Assembly: GCA_943787465.1 (NCBI GenBank)
Contig: CALSMN010000010.1
Coordinates: forward strand, 1-55,299
From: an uncultured Bacteroidia bacterium
GTDB taxonomy: Bacteria > Bacteroidota > Bacteroidia > NS11-12g > UBA9320
Reading direction: 5' to 3'
Length of the DNA: 55,299 bases
This document shows, piece by piece, positions 1 to 9,205 of the stretch; position 1 is the first letter of the stretch; the number at the start of each line of letters is the position of its first letter. The notes beneath the pieces are model-generated. The model saw nothing but the letters and a program-made list of their open reading frames with translations. It searched no databases and was not told where the DNA came from. Made by a program: the position numbers and the translations under genes.

Positions 1-851
1 GTTTTAGATCGGATAAAGGATTGCTTGCTATTACGACTGGAATTCCAAGCGGTGCTCGTCAAACCCTTACTAATTTTCCAGATAAATTAGCGAAGAAACC
101 TTCTATCTTCAATCTGTTCAATTCTCCATATTTCAGTTCTTTCTACTACGGGGGTAATATGGATTTTGCGAATATTAAAGTTCTTTTTCAAGAGGCCAAT
201 GCTGTAAAATCAGAAGATGATTTTAATACATCGATTAAAAATACGTGGGGCGCGCATGATGAAGTAGTTTTCAAAACCTTTGCAGATGATTTTATTCGTA
301 GAAAACAGCCTCAATTTTCCATGCTTTTTTCATTGAGTAGTCATGAGCCTTTCGATGTGCCAAATTTTCATCGTTATGAAGACCCATATCGCAATAGTAT
401 TGCCTACACCGATAGCTGTTTAGGTGTATTGATACAACGCTTAAAAAACAGTGATAAATGGGATAATACGCTCATTATCATTACAGCAGATCATGGAGTG
501 AAACGTCCTGACAATGCTCCTATTTATAGTGAAAGAAATTTTATAATACCTCTAGTTTTAACGGGTGGTGTTGTAAAGAAGGATACGATGATCTCTGAAA
601 TTGTAAGTCAGGCAGATATTCCATCTACCCTTGCAAATTATATAAATCAGCCTTCAGTTTTTTTACAAAATTCGATTCTAAAACCGAGTAATTATGCCTT
701 CTATTCCTATCATAATGGGCTGGTATCTGTCACTCCAGAGGGTATCCAATATTTTGACATTACGCAGCATAAATACCTCACGGGCAGCGTAAATCCACCC
801 ATTGAAAAGGCTTATTATCAGTGGATGAATGCCTATTTTTTTAACCGTTAG
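1..851 (+). CDS. LTA synthase-like sulfatase-fold phosphotransferase, C-terminal part
   Basis: Open from the first bases of the window in the frame of position 3, so the 5' part lies outside. The visible part is the catalytic domain of the alkaline phosphatase superfamily, LtaS/MdoB branch, whose members transfer phosphoglycerol or phosphoethanolamine at the outer face of the cytoplasmic membrane. It starts just after the expected nucleophile Thr (RSDKGLLAITTG, the usual segment after GTFR), then shows FYYGG, the SHEPF histidine and the metal-binding ADHG. The N-terminal membrane segments must be upstream. Tail-to-tail with the next gene, with a 4-bp overlap of stops. Substrate cannot be told from sequence. 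Confidence 0.85.
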   Translation, partial: FRSDKGLLAITTGIPSGARQTLTNFPDKLAKKPSIFNLFNSPYFSSFYYGGNMDFANIKVLFQEANAVKSEDDFNTSIKNTWGAHDEVVFKTFADDFIRRKQPQFSMLFSLSSHEPFDVPNFHRYEDPYRNSIAYTDSCLGVLIQRLKNSDKWDNTLIIITADHGVKRPDNAPIYSERNFIIPLVLTGGVVKKDTMISEIVSQADIPSTLANYINQPSVFLQNSILKPSNYAFYSYHNGLVSVTPEGIQYFDITQHKYLTGSVNPPIEKAYYQWMNAYFFNR

Positions 852-2854
852 TAGCGGATAAATTTTTGTCTGAGGCCTTCAACAATCATATAATATACTC
901 CTGCTTGTAAGAATTGAATATCAATGACTGTTTTTGAATCGGTTAATGTGCCTTGACCAACTACTGATCCTGTTGAGTTATAAACGGTATAGGATGAAGT
1001 ATTTCCGTGAGTTCGCTCCACGTATATTTTTTCATGAGCAAGAGTGGGATATAGCTTTATCACAGGTGGTATCGTAGCGGATATAGCGGATGTAGATCCG
1101 TTAATATTTGCAATTGAGTCCATAATTCCAAGGCTCATATTTCTGTAGCTACCGCTCCCGGTTGTTGTCTGAGTTACCGCCTTAACCAAGTAGTAGTTGG
1201 TGCCCTGAAAGGGTGATTGATCAATATATTGTAAATCAGTGATGAGCTCAGCATGGATGGGTGTTCCAAAACTTCCCTCTTTTTTTCTACTGCGATATAC
1301 CTGATACCCCAATACATTAGGGTCAGCACTTCCTTGCCATTGCAGGGTTACTTCATTACGATTAGCGTTGGTAGACGCTTGAACCTCAGATGGTGGTGGT
1401 ATCATGTGAAGTCGAAGTGAAGGATCTCCAAGAAGTGCCATGGATGCCGTGTTTTGGTAATAGTTGGCATCGTAATCTCCCCAGTTGTTTTGTGAAATTA
1501 GGGCAATATTCCCCAGGGTTTCTCCTAGTGCTAAGGGATGGGTAACCCATTTGGGTCTACCTGACCAGAAAGTGGCAAATCCTAATTTTGGACTGGCTAA
1601 TGATCCTTTTAATAGGTTATTCTTACTGTCAAAATCGCCAAAGAAACTGCCAAATAATTGATTAAAAGCCGCCATATGTTGGGTGTTGAATACTTGGGTG
1701 TTTCCAAAACCAGAACACGTAGAGTATGAGCCAGCTCCGCAGGCATAGGACAGGAGATAATCATTGGACGTATTGGCAGTGAGCACGTCCTCAAATAGCA
1801 CACGATCCTTACCACAAATCGCAGAAAAGTCACGAATGGCAGCAGAGCTGAACCCTTCGGCATAGGGGCTAAAATTGTCTTCAATGATTCCTTTTTCGAT
1901 CAAGTTTTCTTGTCCCATTTTAAATTGGTGAATTTTCCGTAAGTATTGCCGAGTTAAAGCAACTTCAGACTGCTCAAGGATGGGAAGCTGACTAAAATCA
2001 ACCCGACCGACACCGATGGTGACCTTGCCTGGAATACGGATATTATCAAATTTTCCATCACCAATTCGGTTTTTATTTTCTTCACGTTTGGCCAGTGTAG
2101 TTGAGTCGTTATCGGTCCATGCACCGTAAATGGTGCCGTAAAATACATCGGCTGGCCAGGCTCCACAATGGGAGTTTGGATCGGTCTTTCCGTGTCCGTC
2201 AGGTGGAGATTGATACACTGGGTCAGCACAATAGAGTCCGGAATAGGGTACTGGGATATTGCCTAATAAATAGAGGGCATTGCAACCGGATAATCGAATG
2301 TTGTAATCGATAATGGCTTCTACATCCGCTACGTTTTGGCCTGGGGCGATGATGGATTTGAAAACAGTCCATCCGTCAGCAGTCAGGTCTTGGGTCAATT
2401 GACGGACATCCTCCGGCATAGAATCCTGAATCAGTGTACTGACCAATACGCCCATTACTCCACGGTTGTGCACCTCTGGTTTATGGATTGCCCAGGTGAT
2501 ATATCCATATCCTCGAATGGAATTGTTGGTATTGAGTGGATCCTGAACGGAGGTTTGTTTGACCACGACATATTCATATACTGCTGTAGTGTCAATATCT
2601 GAATCACGAAACAAACGATCGGTTGCTGGCAGCGAAGCGATGGCATTTCCCCAATTCCTTTCGCCCCAGTCTCTGCGGTATAGGATGTACGATTGTACTT
2701 GTTCGTCTGCGTCCCATTCGATGACTACCGAAAGGTCATTTGGATCCCAATATGCCCTCGCCTGAACAGCACGATGTTCGGCATAGGTTTGAGCAAAATT
2801 TTGGTAAAAGCTAAAAAGAGCAAAGAGTGTGATGGTTAGCCTAATCATTTTCAT
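848..2854 (-). CDS. Secreted FN3 protein with gingipain-like (C25-type) fold and T9SS sorting tail
   Basis: 668 aa. A signal peptide (hydrophobic stretch ending FAQ near residue 22) is followed by a fibronectin III-like domain (about 25-115). The long central domain has the layout of C25/gingipain peptidases: YLLGNIPVPY, DVFYG, GVGRVDF, then near its end LLGDPSLRL. A second FN3 domain (about 485-570) and a C-terminal T9SS type A sorting domain (about 600-668, starting KLYPT) follow. The positions where C25 enzymes carry the catalytic HG and C-G pairs read YACGAGS and FFGDFDS here, so catalysis is doubtful. It should be exported by T9SS and held on or released from the cell surface. Only 27 bp separate it from the divergent M1 peptidase gene. 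Confidence 0.7.
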   Translation of the reverse strand: MKMIRLTITLFALFSFYQNFAQTYAEHRAVQARAYWDPNDLSVVIEWDADEQVQSYILYRRDWGERNWGNAIASLPATDRLFRDSDIDTTAVYEYVVVKQTSVQDPLNTNNSIRGYGYITWAIHKPEVHNRGVMGVLVSTLIQDSMPEDVRQLTQDLTADGWTVFKSIIAPGQNVADVEAIIDYNIRLSGCNALYLLGNIPVPYSGLYCADPVYQSPPDGHGKTDPNSHCGAWPADVFYGTIYGAWTDNDSTTLAKREENKNRIGDGKFDNIRIPGKVTIGVGRVDFSQLPILEQSEVALTRQYLRKIHQFKMGQENLIEKGIIEDNFSPYAEGFSSAAIRDFSAICGKDRVLFEDVLTANTSNDYLLSYACGAGSYSTCSGFGNTQVFNTQHMAAFNQLFGSFFGDFDSKNNLLKGSLASPKLGFATFWSGRPKWVTHPLALGETLGNIALISQNNWGDYDANYYQNTASMALLGDPSLRLHMIPPPSEVQASTNANRNEVTLQWQGSADPNVLGYQVYRSRKKEGSFGTPIHAELITDLQYIDQSPFQGTNYYLVKAVTQTTTGSGSYRNMSLGIMDSIANINGSTSAISATIPPVIKLYPTLAHEKIYVERTHGNTSSYTVYNSTGSVVGQGTLTDSKTVIDIQFLQAGVYYMIVEGLRQKFIRY

Positions 2855-2869
2855 CGTTAAAAATAGGTT

Positions 2870-2877
2870 TATTTTCG
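2870..2877 (+). promoter_or_regulatory. Candidate -7 element (TATTTTCG)
   Basis: One mismatch to the Bacteroidota -7 consensus TAnnTTTG. It lies 4 nt before the ATG at 2882, so transcription would begin at or just inside the first codons of the M1 peptidase gene. That favours the in-frame ATG at 2894 or a leaderless message. Confidence 0.45.
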
Positions 2878-2881
2878 CACA

Positions 2882-5269
2882 ATGTTAATCGAAATGCATA
2901 AAAAAGGATTCCTCGTTTTAATTTTTTTGATGGGATTTACACCAATCTATGCCCAAAAATTTTGTTCGCATTATCAAATAGAACACCAGCTGGCTTCTCA
3001 AAATACAGTAGATACGCGAGCTGATACGTTTGATGTAACCCACTATGACATTCATGCCTCGTTTTTGTCTTACTCCTCGGCTAAAGCAATAGATGCAACA
3101 ACAACACTGACTGTAGTGATGAAAAAAGAAGCCTCAACCATGCGATTGGATTTATTGGATTTGTCTGTTTCTGGGGTAGTTGTGAACGGTTTAGATGCGA
3201 CCTTCTCGTATCAAAGTCCTGCTTTACAGATTTATCTTCCACCAGCGAACATCGGAGACACCTTATCCATTCTTGTCAATTATGCAGGCAATCCAGTAGA
3301 AGATCCGCAGTGGGGTGGGTTCTATTTTTCAGGTGAATACGCATACAATCTTGGCGTAGGTTTTGCGTCTGATCCTCATAATTTTGGCCGTGTCTGGTTT
3401 CCTTGTTTTGATAATTTTGTCGATCGAGCAACCTATACTTTTTCGATTACGGTCGAGGAGGGTTACAAGGCCTATGCCAACGGATTATTGCACGAAGTGA
3501 TCGATCAGGGTAACCAAACTCAAACTTTTGTTTGGAAAATGAACCACCCCATTCCAACCTATTTAGCTTCCGTGGCTATGGCTCCCTATGAGGAGGTTAC
3601 GTATACGGTGGACGGTATTCCGGTGATACTTACGGCACTGGCTGGCGATACCGCCAATCTTCGGTTGAGTTTTGAAAATTTAGCAACCTGTATTCAAACT
3701 TTTGAAACCGTATATGGAAAACATACGTTTGATCGTATCGGATTTAATACGGTTCCTTTCAATGCCGGGGCGATGGAACATGCGACCAATATAGCCTACC
3801 CCCGTTATGCCATTGCTAATGGGGATAAATCTTCCGAAACACTTTTTGCCCATGAATTGGCTCACCATTGGTGGGGCAACACCATTACCTGCAAAACACA
3901 AGAAGATATGTGGCTCAATGAAGGGTGGGCATCCTACTCCGAACGCCTTTTTTTAGAAGCCGTTTATGGGCGGTCTGCATACGATGACGATATCGAGACC
4001 AATCATCATGAAGTCTTGCAATTTGCCCATGTAAAAGATCAAGCGATTCTTCCTGTTAGTGGGATTGGTCATGCTCATACCTATGGTAGGCACGTGTACG
4101 ATAAAGGAGCAGATATGGTTCATACGCTTCGGGGATTGATGGGAGATGCCGCTTTTTTTGAGGCATGCAGCCGTTTTCAGCAGCACTATCAATTTCAGGA
4201 TGTAACCACTGCGATCATGCAAGACTTTTTTCAAGCCTACACCTCGCTTGATTTGAGCGGCTTCTTTGAACAGTGGATTCGGAAACCTGGATTTGCTCAT
4301 TTTGATATTCTTGCTGCTACAAAACAAGATCAAGGGTACGCCTTAACACTCAAACAAACACCCCGTTTCAATGAGGAAATCTATACAGGTGTAAAATTAT
4401 CCGTTTCTGGGTTTGCTGCAAATCAACGTTTTGATACGACGGTAGTTATCGATCAAAGTCAACAAACCTTCAATTTAGCCTGTCCCTTTGAGGTAGGATA
4501 TTGGGTACTGGATCCCCAAGATAAAATTAGTGATGCCACCACTACCGATCAAGTAGTATTGCAACCAGAGGTGACCGTTGACTTGCCTCACGGTATGATG
4601 AAGAAAGTGACCCTACACGCTTCAGACTCACTATCCATCTGGGTGACCCATCACTGGGCTCCGGCCGATGGCACGTGGGGGAAGCCTTTGGGAGCTCAAC
4701 TGAGCCGAGAACGCTATTGGGAGGTACAAGGACTGTGGAATGAAAATACGGAGGTTTCTGCTCAGCTCATCTACAGTGGATTGAAATCAACAGCTCCTGA
4801 TTATGGATTTTTGGATGCCGATTTGATTCGAACTACGGAAGATAGCCTGGTTTTACTATACAGACCTCATGCTAAAGCGGCATGGACCGTGGCTTCCGAC
4901 TATACCAAAAATATGGGTTCGTTGTTTGATAAACGCGGGACTATAACCATTGATCGGTTGAAGAAAGGGTACTATTGCTTGGCCATGTATGATGCGTCGT
5001 TGTTGCAGGTGACTCGTCCCAATCCATCCCATGCTTTTCAAATATTCCCCAATCCTGCGAGCAAAGAAATTTCCATTGTGTTTGAATCGCCTGAAAAGGG
5101 ATTATTAGAAATCACGTCTACTCAAGGGGAAGTGATTTTTACCTCCGATTTGAAAAAGTCAATGACTCACCACGTCATTGATATTTCGTCCCTCGCCAGT
5201 GGTATCTATGGAGTAGGCGTTTCGGTCCATAACAAGGCCTACGATATTCGCCGATTGGTGGTCGAATAG
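2882..5269 (+). CDS. Secreted M1-family metallopeptidase with T9SS sorting tail
   Basis: 795 aa. A signal peptide ends near PIYAQ (about residue 25); the second ATG at 2894 gives the same signal peptide four residues shorter and fits the promoter position better. The M1 aminopeptidase core carries the substrate motif NAGAMEH and the zinc site HELAHH (His324, Glu325, His328), with the third ligand Glu347 in WLNEGWAS. After a beta-rich middle part the C-terminus (about 715-795, IFPNPASK) is a T9SS type A sorting domain, so the enzyme works outside the cell, probably releasing N-terminal amino acids from peptides. GAMEH replaces the more usual GAMEN, as in many secreted Bacteroidota M1 enzymes. 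Confidence 0.88.
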   Translation: MLIEMHKKGFLVLIFLMGFTPIYAQKFCSHYQIEHQLASQNTVDTRADTFDVTHYDIHASFLSYSSAKAIDATTTLTVVMKKEASTMRLDLLDLSVSGVVVNGLDATFSYQSPALQIYLPPANIGDTLSILVNYAGNPVEDPQWGGFYFSGEYAYNLGVGFASDPHNFGRVWFPCFDNFVDRATYTFSITVEEGYKAYANGLLHEVIDQGNQTQTFVWKMNHPIPTYLASVAMAPYEEVTYTVDGIPVILTALAGDTANLRLSFENLATCIQTFETVYGKHTFDRIGFNTVPFNAGAMEHATNIAYPRYAIANGDKSSETLFAHELAHHWWGNTITCKTQEDMWLNEGWASYSERLFLEAVYGRSAYDDDIETNHHEVLQFAHVKDQAILPVSGIGHAHTYGRHVYDKGADMVHTLRGLMGDAAFFEACSRFQQHYQFQDVTTAIMQDFFQAYTSLDLSGFFEQWIRKPGFAHFDILAATKQDQGYALTLKQTPRFNEEIYTGVKLSVSGFAANQRFDTTVVIDQSQQTFNLACPFEVGYWVLDPQDKISDATTTDQVVLQPEVTVDLPHGMMKKVTLHASDSLSIWVTHHWAPADGTWGKPLGAQLSRERYWEVQGLWNENTEVSAQLIYSGLKSTAPDYGFLDADLIRTTEDSLVLLYRPHAKAAWTVASDYTKNMGSLFDKRGTITIDRLKKGYYCLAMYDASLLQVTRPNPSHAFQIFPNPASKEISIVFESPEKGLLEITSTQGEVIFTSDLKKSMTHHVIDISSLASGIYGVGVSVHNKAYDIRRLVVE

Positions 5270-5563
5270 CCTGTTTTCGGATTCTGTCGTTCCTTTTTTT
5301 TTATGATATTCGTCATATTTGGATATGATTTTTATACATGTTTCAAAAAATGATAGGGAGTCTATTTTGTTGTTAAAAAACTGAGTACCGAATAGTTTAT
5401 CCTGTTGGATGTTTAATCACGGACCAGTTTCGTTGTAATGCGGTAGATGCTCATCTATTTTAGTGTCAAACTGCGTGAAATCGTATTGGGGCCTTTCCCG
5501 ATAAAAGTAGGAATGGACTTGGCACCAGGCGTCTCGGTTTATTCTAAAGTCTAGGTTTTCTGA
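5270..5563. other. Intergenic DNA without an intact gene
   Basis: From 5270 to about 5416 the DNA is AT-rich and I see no gene or clear terminator. From 5417 it overlaps a minus-strand reading-frame remnant described separately. With the T9SS tail remnant that follows, about 700 bp hold only broken coding sequence. Confidence 0.5.
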
Positions 5564-5620
5564 AATGAAATACTCGCGAGCCCATCCATCGATTCCGGTC
5601 TGTTCAGGAAGTGCACGTAT
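5417..5620 (-). pseudogene. Minus-strand coding remnant, unknown family
   Basis: A 67-codon open stretch with protein-like composition (for example WAREYFISENLDF, then RERPQYDFTQFDTKIDEHL) ending in TGA at 5417-5419. It has no ATG and is closed upstream by an in-frame TAG at 5621-5623. The rich aromatic and charged pattern is unlike random translation of AT-rich DNA. I read it as the 3' end of a lost gene. I do not recognise the family. Confidence 0.35.
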
Positions 5621-5968
5621 CTAGTAATTTTCAATCGCGCACCCCCATTTGTTCTAGAACATGATTCTACCCTAGGCAATCACCGCCATTGTATTGATGC
5701 GGCTCATGCACTGAATTACCCTACCGGTGTAGCAGCGGTATCATCCGAAGCTCAGGTGACAGTCTATCCCAATCCGAGTTCTGGTATTGTGCATATCCAA
5801 ACAGCATGGCCCCTTGACGAAATAGCCGTATACAATGCGGTAGGTAAGCAGTTGCCAATACAACCCCATGGACGAGATCTAGACCTTTCGGGCGAAGCAT
5901 CTGGCTTGTATTTTGTAGTTCTAGAAACCCGGAAAGGCAGGTTGGTCAAAAAAGTAGTGAAAAGGTAG
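5564..5968 (+). pseudogene. C-terminal remnant of a T9SS-secreted protein
   Basis: The last ~75 codons are a complete T9SS type A sorting domain (VYPNPSSG at the start, SGLYFVVLE, ending KKVVKR). The reading frame stays open upstream to a TGA at 5561-5563 without a start codon, and about 35 residues before the tail (including HCIDAAHALNYPTG) look like the end of a larger protein. A sorting tail has no purpose without its cargo, so this is a truncated gene. The GTG at 5756 is the only formal start, giving 70 aa. Confidence 0.65.
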
Positions 5969-5973
5969 TGGTT

Positions 5974-6606
5974 TTAGGGATGTAAGATTCCATCAACCTG
6001 TTCTTTGATCCATTCGCCCAATGTTTCGATACCCAATCGGGTATTGGCACTGGTTTCGAGAATGACGGGAAGCGTGGCAAACAATTGGCTAAGTTCATGT
6101 TCAAAGGCCATCATATTGGCTTCTACGATTTTGGGTTTTTTCTTGTCGGTTTTTGTAAAAATAACACCCACTGGTACCCGATGTTCGCCACACCAAGCCA
6201 TAAACTCTAAATCTATTCGTTGTGGAGGAATGGACGCATCGATCAAGGTGAATACAACAAAAAGATTTTCACTACGAAGAAGGTATTCGGTGATAATTTC
6301 TTCAAAATTGGCCCGTATTTTTTTACTCACTTTTGCGTATCCATAACCCGGTAAATCTACCAGATTGAGGATATTTTCGACATCAAAGAAATTGATTAAT
6401 TGGGTTTTCCCAGGTTTTGCACTGGTTTTGGCCATGTCTTTTTTGCGTGTAAGTGCATTTATTAAAGAACTTTTCCCTACGTTACTGCGACCAATAAAGG
6501 CGAACTCAGGGTTCTTATTATCCGTTATTTGTTCTACCAGACTATAGCTTCTCAGGAATTGGGCTCGAGCAAAATTCACGGTACGAAGATAGAACACAAA
6601 GTTCAT
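5974..6606 (-). CDS. engB: Ribosome biogenesis GTP-binding protein EngB/YihA
   Basis: 210 aa from the ATG at 6606, the normal family length. An upstream in-frame start would add 58 residues of unrelated, hydrophobic sequence overlapping the divergent menG, so I reject it. GTPase motifs: G1 GRSNVGKSS, G3 DLPGYGYAKV, G4 TKTDK and a G5-like SANT near the end, all in the YihA arrangement. Essential in many bacteria for a late step of 50S subunit assembly. Divergent from menG with a 93-bp gap. Confidence 0.93.
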   Translation of the reverse strand: MNFVFYLRTVNFARAQFLRSYSLVEQITDNKNPEFAFIGRSNVGKSSLINALTRKKDMAKTSAKPGKTQLINFFDVENILNLVDLPGYGYAKVSKKIRANFEEIITEYLLRSENLFVVFTLIDASIPPQRIDLEFMAWCGEHRVPVGVIFTKTDKKKPKIVEANMMAFEHELSQLFATLPVILETSANTRLGIETLGEWIKEQVDGILHP

Positions 6607-6677
6607 ACTGCTTTGTTGTATTAGTTGTAACCCGATAAGATTCCCACGGATGTGGGTAAAAAACGTAATAATCAACC

Positions 6678-6685
6678 TAAATTTG
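6678..6685 (+). promoter_or_regulatory. -7 element TAAATTTG for menG
   Basis: Exact match to TAnnTTTG, 14 nt before the ATG at 6700. It lies inside the longer reading frame that could begin at GTG 6652, which argues for 6700 as the true start. Confidence 0.55.
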
Positions 6686-6699
6686 CACAACCTAAACCC

Positions 6700-7419
6700 A
6701 TGGGCACAAACGTAAAACCCTATCAATCTGATAGCACTAAAAAAGAGCAAGTCCAACAAATGTTTGACAATATTGCGCATAAGTACGATTTTTTAAATCG
6801 TTTTTTATCGCTCGGTATCGACATTGGATGGCGTAAAAAAGCCATCAAAATGCTGGCAAAACATCAACCAAAAAAAATATTGGATGTGGCCACTGGTACG
6901 GCAGATTTTGCTTTGGCAACACTTCCATTGCAACCCGATGAAGTGATTGGTGTAGATATTTCAGAAGGGATGCTAGACGTAGGTAGAAAAAAAATAGCCG
7001 ATAGAAGGATAACCAACGTCCGATTAGAATACGGTGATAGTGAGCAATTGCAATTTGATAATGATTCATTTGATGCGGTGATTGTAGCCTTTGGTGTTCG
7101 CAATTTTGAAAATTTGAGCCAAGGATTATCCGAAATCAATCGAGTACTCAAGCCCGGGGGTATTGCCATGATTTTAGAATTTTCAAAACCAACCGGCTTT
7201 TTTGGTCTTATATTTAATCTGTATAACAAAACGTTGCTTCCGCTTTGGGGAAAACTATTTTCGGGCGATTCTGCAGCCTACACATATTTGCCAGAATCTG
7301 TAGCAGCATTTCCGGAAGGCAATGAATTTAAACAAATTATGAGGAGTCTATCATACCGAAAAGTAGATGATAGACGTTTGACTTTTGGCGTATGTTCCAT
7401 TTACACAGGCACAAAATAA
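6700..7419 (+). CDS. menG: Demethylmenaquinone methyltransferase MenG/UbiE
   Basis: 239 aa. SAM-dependent methyltransferase catalysing the last step of menaquinone synthesis. Family signatures: MFDNIAHKYDFLNRFLSLG at the N-terminus, the SAM motif ILDVATGTAD, VDISEGML, and the second UbiE signature RVLKPGG followed by ILEFSKP. Start at 6700 chosen because upstream codons (from GTG 6652) lie over the promoter and add a lysine-rich, non-family extension. Menaquinone is the expected quinone for the NQR complex encoded further along. The last 28 nt overlap porT. Confidence 0.93.
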   Translation: MGTNVKPYQSDSTKKEQVQQMFDNIAHKYDFLNRFLSLGIDIGWRKKAIKMLAKHQPKKILDVATGTADFALATLPLQPDEVIGVDISEGMLDVGRKKIADRRITNVRLEYGDSEQLQFDNDSFDAVIVAFGVRNFENLSQGLSEINRVLKPGGIAMILEFSKPTGFFGLIFNLYNKTLLPLWGKLFSGDSAAYTYLPESVAAFPEGNEFKQIMRSLSYRKVDDRRLTFGVCSIYTGTK

Positions 7420-8087
7420 TTATTGGTTGTTTTTTTGGGTTGCTGGGTCTCGGTGTCCAAGCACAAGAATTAAACCCGTTGTACGACCGAAAACCCATTC
7501 GGTTTGGATTTGGTATTATGGGTAACTCAGCAAAAATGAAATTTGTGGCCAGTGATGTTACCCTCAATGATGATTCGCTTCAACGCATAGAATCCATAGC
7601 GTATCCTGGTTTTGGTTTGGGAGGGTTAGTTAATTTTAGATTAGCCGATCATTGGGATATGAAAACGATGCTCAACATTCAATTTGCTAGACGAGATTTG
7701 AATTATCATTTTAAAAGTGATGTTTTGAAAACAGCGCAAATGGAATCAACGTATATGGAAATTCCGCTTTCTTTTGAGTACAAAAGTGAACGTCATAAGA
7801 ATATACGGATGTATTTACTGGGCGGATTTACCTACCGATTTGATTTTACGAGTGATATCGACACCGATCGGAGCAACACTAAGCCGATTGTAGCGATGTA
7901 TCCCCATACATTTTCGTACGATGTAGGGGTGGGATTAGATTTGTATTACGATTATTTTAAATTCAGCCCCGAACTCAAATTAAGCAATGGTCTTGGGAAC
8001 CAATTGGTGCCCGATGAATTTATCTACTCGTCCAGTTTGAAACGAATTTCACCTAAATTAATCCAAATAAGCCTGATATTCCAATAG
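7392..8087 (+). CDS. porT: PorT-family outer-membrane protein of the type IX secretion system
   Basis: 231 aa with a signal peptide ending VQAQ near residue 25, then an outer-membrane beta-barrel-type sequence of alternating amphipathic strands ending in Phe (QISLIFQ). Position directly after menG, overlapping it by 28 nt, is the arrangement I know from Flavobacteriia, where PorT is required for T9SS secretion and gliding. The assignment rests on length, barrel character and this context. Confidence 0.8.
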   Translation: MFHLHRHKIIIGCFFGLLGLGVQAQELNPLYDRKPIRFGFGIMGNSAKMKFVASDVTLNDDSLQRIESIAYPGFGLGGLVNFRLADHWDMKTMLNIQFARRDLNYHFKSDVLKTAQMESTYMEIPLSFEYKSERHKNIRMYLLGGFTYRFDFTSDIDTDRSNTKPIVAMYPHTFSYDVGVGLDLYYDYFKFSPELKLSNGLGNQLVPDEFIYSSSLKRISPKLIQISLIFQ

Positions 8088-9205
8088 TGTTTTTTCAAGT
8101 CCAACATACCGATAAAAATACCCGTGCGCGAGCGGGAACGATCACCACCGATCACGGAGAAATTCCGACCCCTATATTTATGCCAGTAGGGACTCAAGGT
8201 ACCGTAAAAGCGGTAGATCAATCGATCTTGAAGCAAAAGGTAGATGCTAAAATCATTTTAGGCAACACGTATCACTTGTATTTGCGACCTGGATTAGATA
8301 TTATCAAACAAGCAGGTGGACTTCATCCATTTATAAATTGGGATAGACCCATGCTTACGGACAGTGGTGGTTTTCAGGTATACAGTATTTCCGATCAACG
8401 AAAGATTACCGAGGAAGGTGTCATTTTTAGAAGTCATATTGACGGACACAAATTACTCTTTACGCCTGAAAATGTGATGGATACTCAACGAATCATAGGA
8501 GCAGATATCATCATGGCCTTTGATGAATGTACGCCTTACCCAGCAACACGCGAATATGCTACCCATTCCATGCATACTACCCACCGGTGGCTGGATCGAT
8601 GTGTGAAGCGATTTGTTGAAACACAACCCGTGTATGGATATAAACAGCAGTTATTTCCCATCATTCAAGGCAGTGTGTTTGCCGATTTACGGGAACAAAG
8701 TACGGAATACTGTTTGAAGCATGATACCGACGGTATAGCCATTGGAGGTTTATCTGTTGGCGAACCCCATGAAGATATGTATGCCATTACGGATCAAATA
8801 TGTCAGATAATTCCGCCACACAAACCTCGCTATTTGATGGGAGTAGGAACACCAAGTAATTTATTAGAATGTATTCACTTGGGCGTAGATATGTTTGATT
8901 GTGTGATGCCTACGCGAAATGCGCGAAACGGAATGCTATTTACAAAGAACGGCACGATTAACATGAAGAATAAAAAGTGGGAAGACGATTTTTCTGCCAT
9001 AGATGAAGAATTGACGCCTCAATACAGCAAAGCCTACCTGAAGCATCTCTTCAAAGCCAAAGAATACCTCGGAGCCCAAATCGCAAGTGAACACAACCTT
9101 ACATTTTATCTTTGGTTAGTTAAAGAAGCAAGAAAACACATTTTGGACGATACCTTTGTGTCTTGGAAAAATAAGATGGTTAGAAAATTAGATCAACGCT
9201 TATGA
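8087..9205 (+). CDS. tgt: tRNA-guanine transglycosylase (queuine tRNA-ribosyltransferase)
   Basis: 372 aa from GTG at 8087, overlapping the porT stop by one base. Swaps guanine-34 for a 7-deazaguanine precursor in GUN-anticodon tRNAs. Key residues: Asp in TDSGGFQ, the GGLSVGEP loop, and the nucleophile Asp in DMFDCVMPTRNARNG. The usual CxCxxC zinc cysteines near the C-terminus are absent; the segment reads DEELTPQYSKAYL and is about four residues shorter, while the following His of EHNL remains. The same seems true of other Bacteroidota Tgt proteins I recall. queA, the next enzyme of the pathway, is at 35.3 kb. Confidence 0.93.
   Translation: MFFQVQHTDKNTRARAGTITTDHGEIPTPIFMPVGTQGTVKAVDQSILKQKVDAKIILGNTYHLYLRPGLDIIKQAGGLHPFINWDRPMLTDSGGFQVYSISDQRKITEEGVIFRSHIDGHKLLFTPENVMDTQRIIGADIIMAFDECTPYPATREYATHSMHTTHRWLDRCVKRFVETQPVYGYKQQLFPIIQGSVFADLREQSTEYCLKHDTDGIAIGGLSVGEPHEDMYAITDQICQIIPPHKPRYLMGVGTPSNLLECIHLGVDMFDCVMPTRNARNGMLFTKNGTINMKNKKWEDDFSAIDEELTPQYSKAYLKHLFKAKEYLGAQIASEHNLTFYLWLVKEARKHILDDTFVSWKNKMVRKLDQRL

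Noticed and set aside
5320-5390. Short frame after a CATATTTGGATATG sequence, resembling the leaderless promoter pattern
   Set aside because: It encodes only 19 codons with no conserved features, and the box has a mismatch at its first base.
6640-6660. CCCAC/GTGGG inverted repeat between engB and menG as an operator
   Set aside because: Only five base pairs and no second copy; expected by chance in this amount of DNA.
6607-6780. Longer EngB start giving 268 aa
   Set aside because: The added 58 residues are unlike the family and would run across the menG promoter and start.
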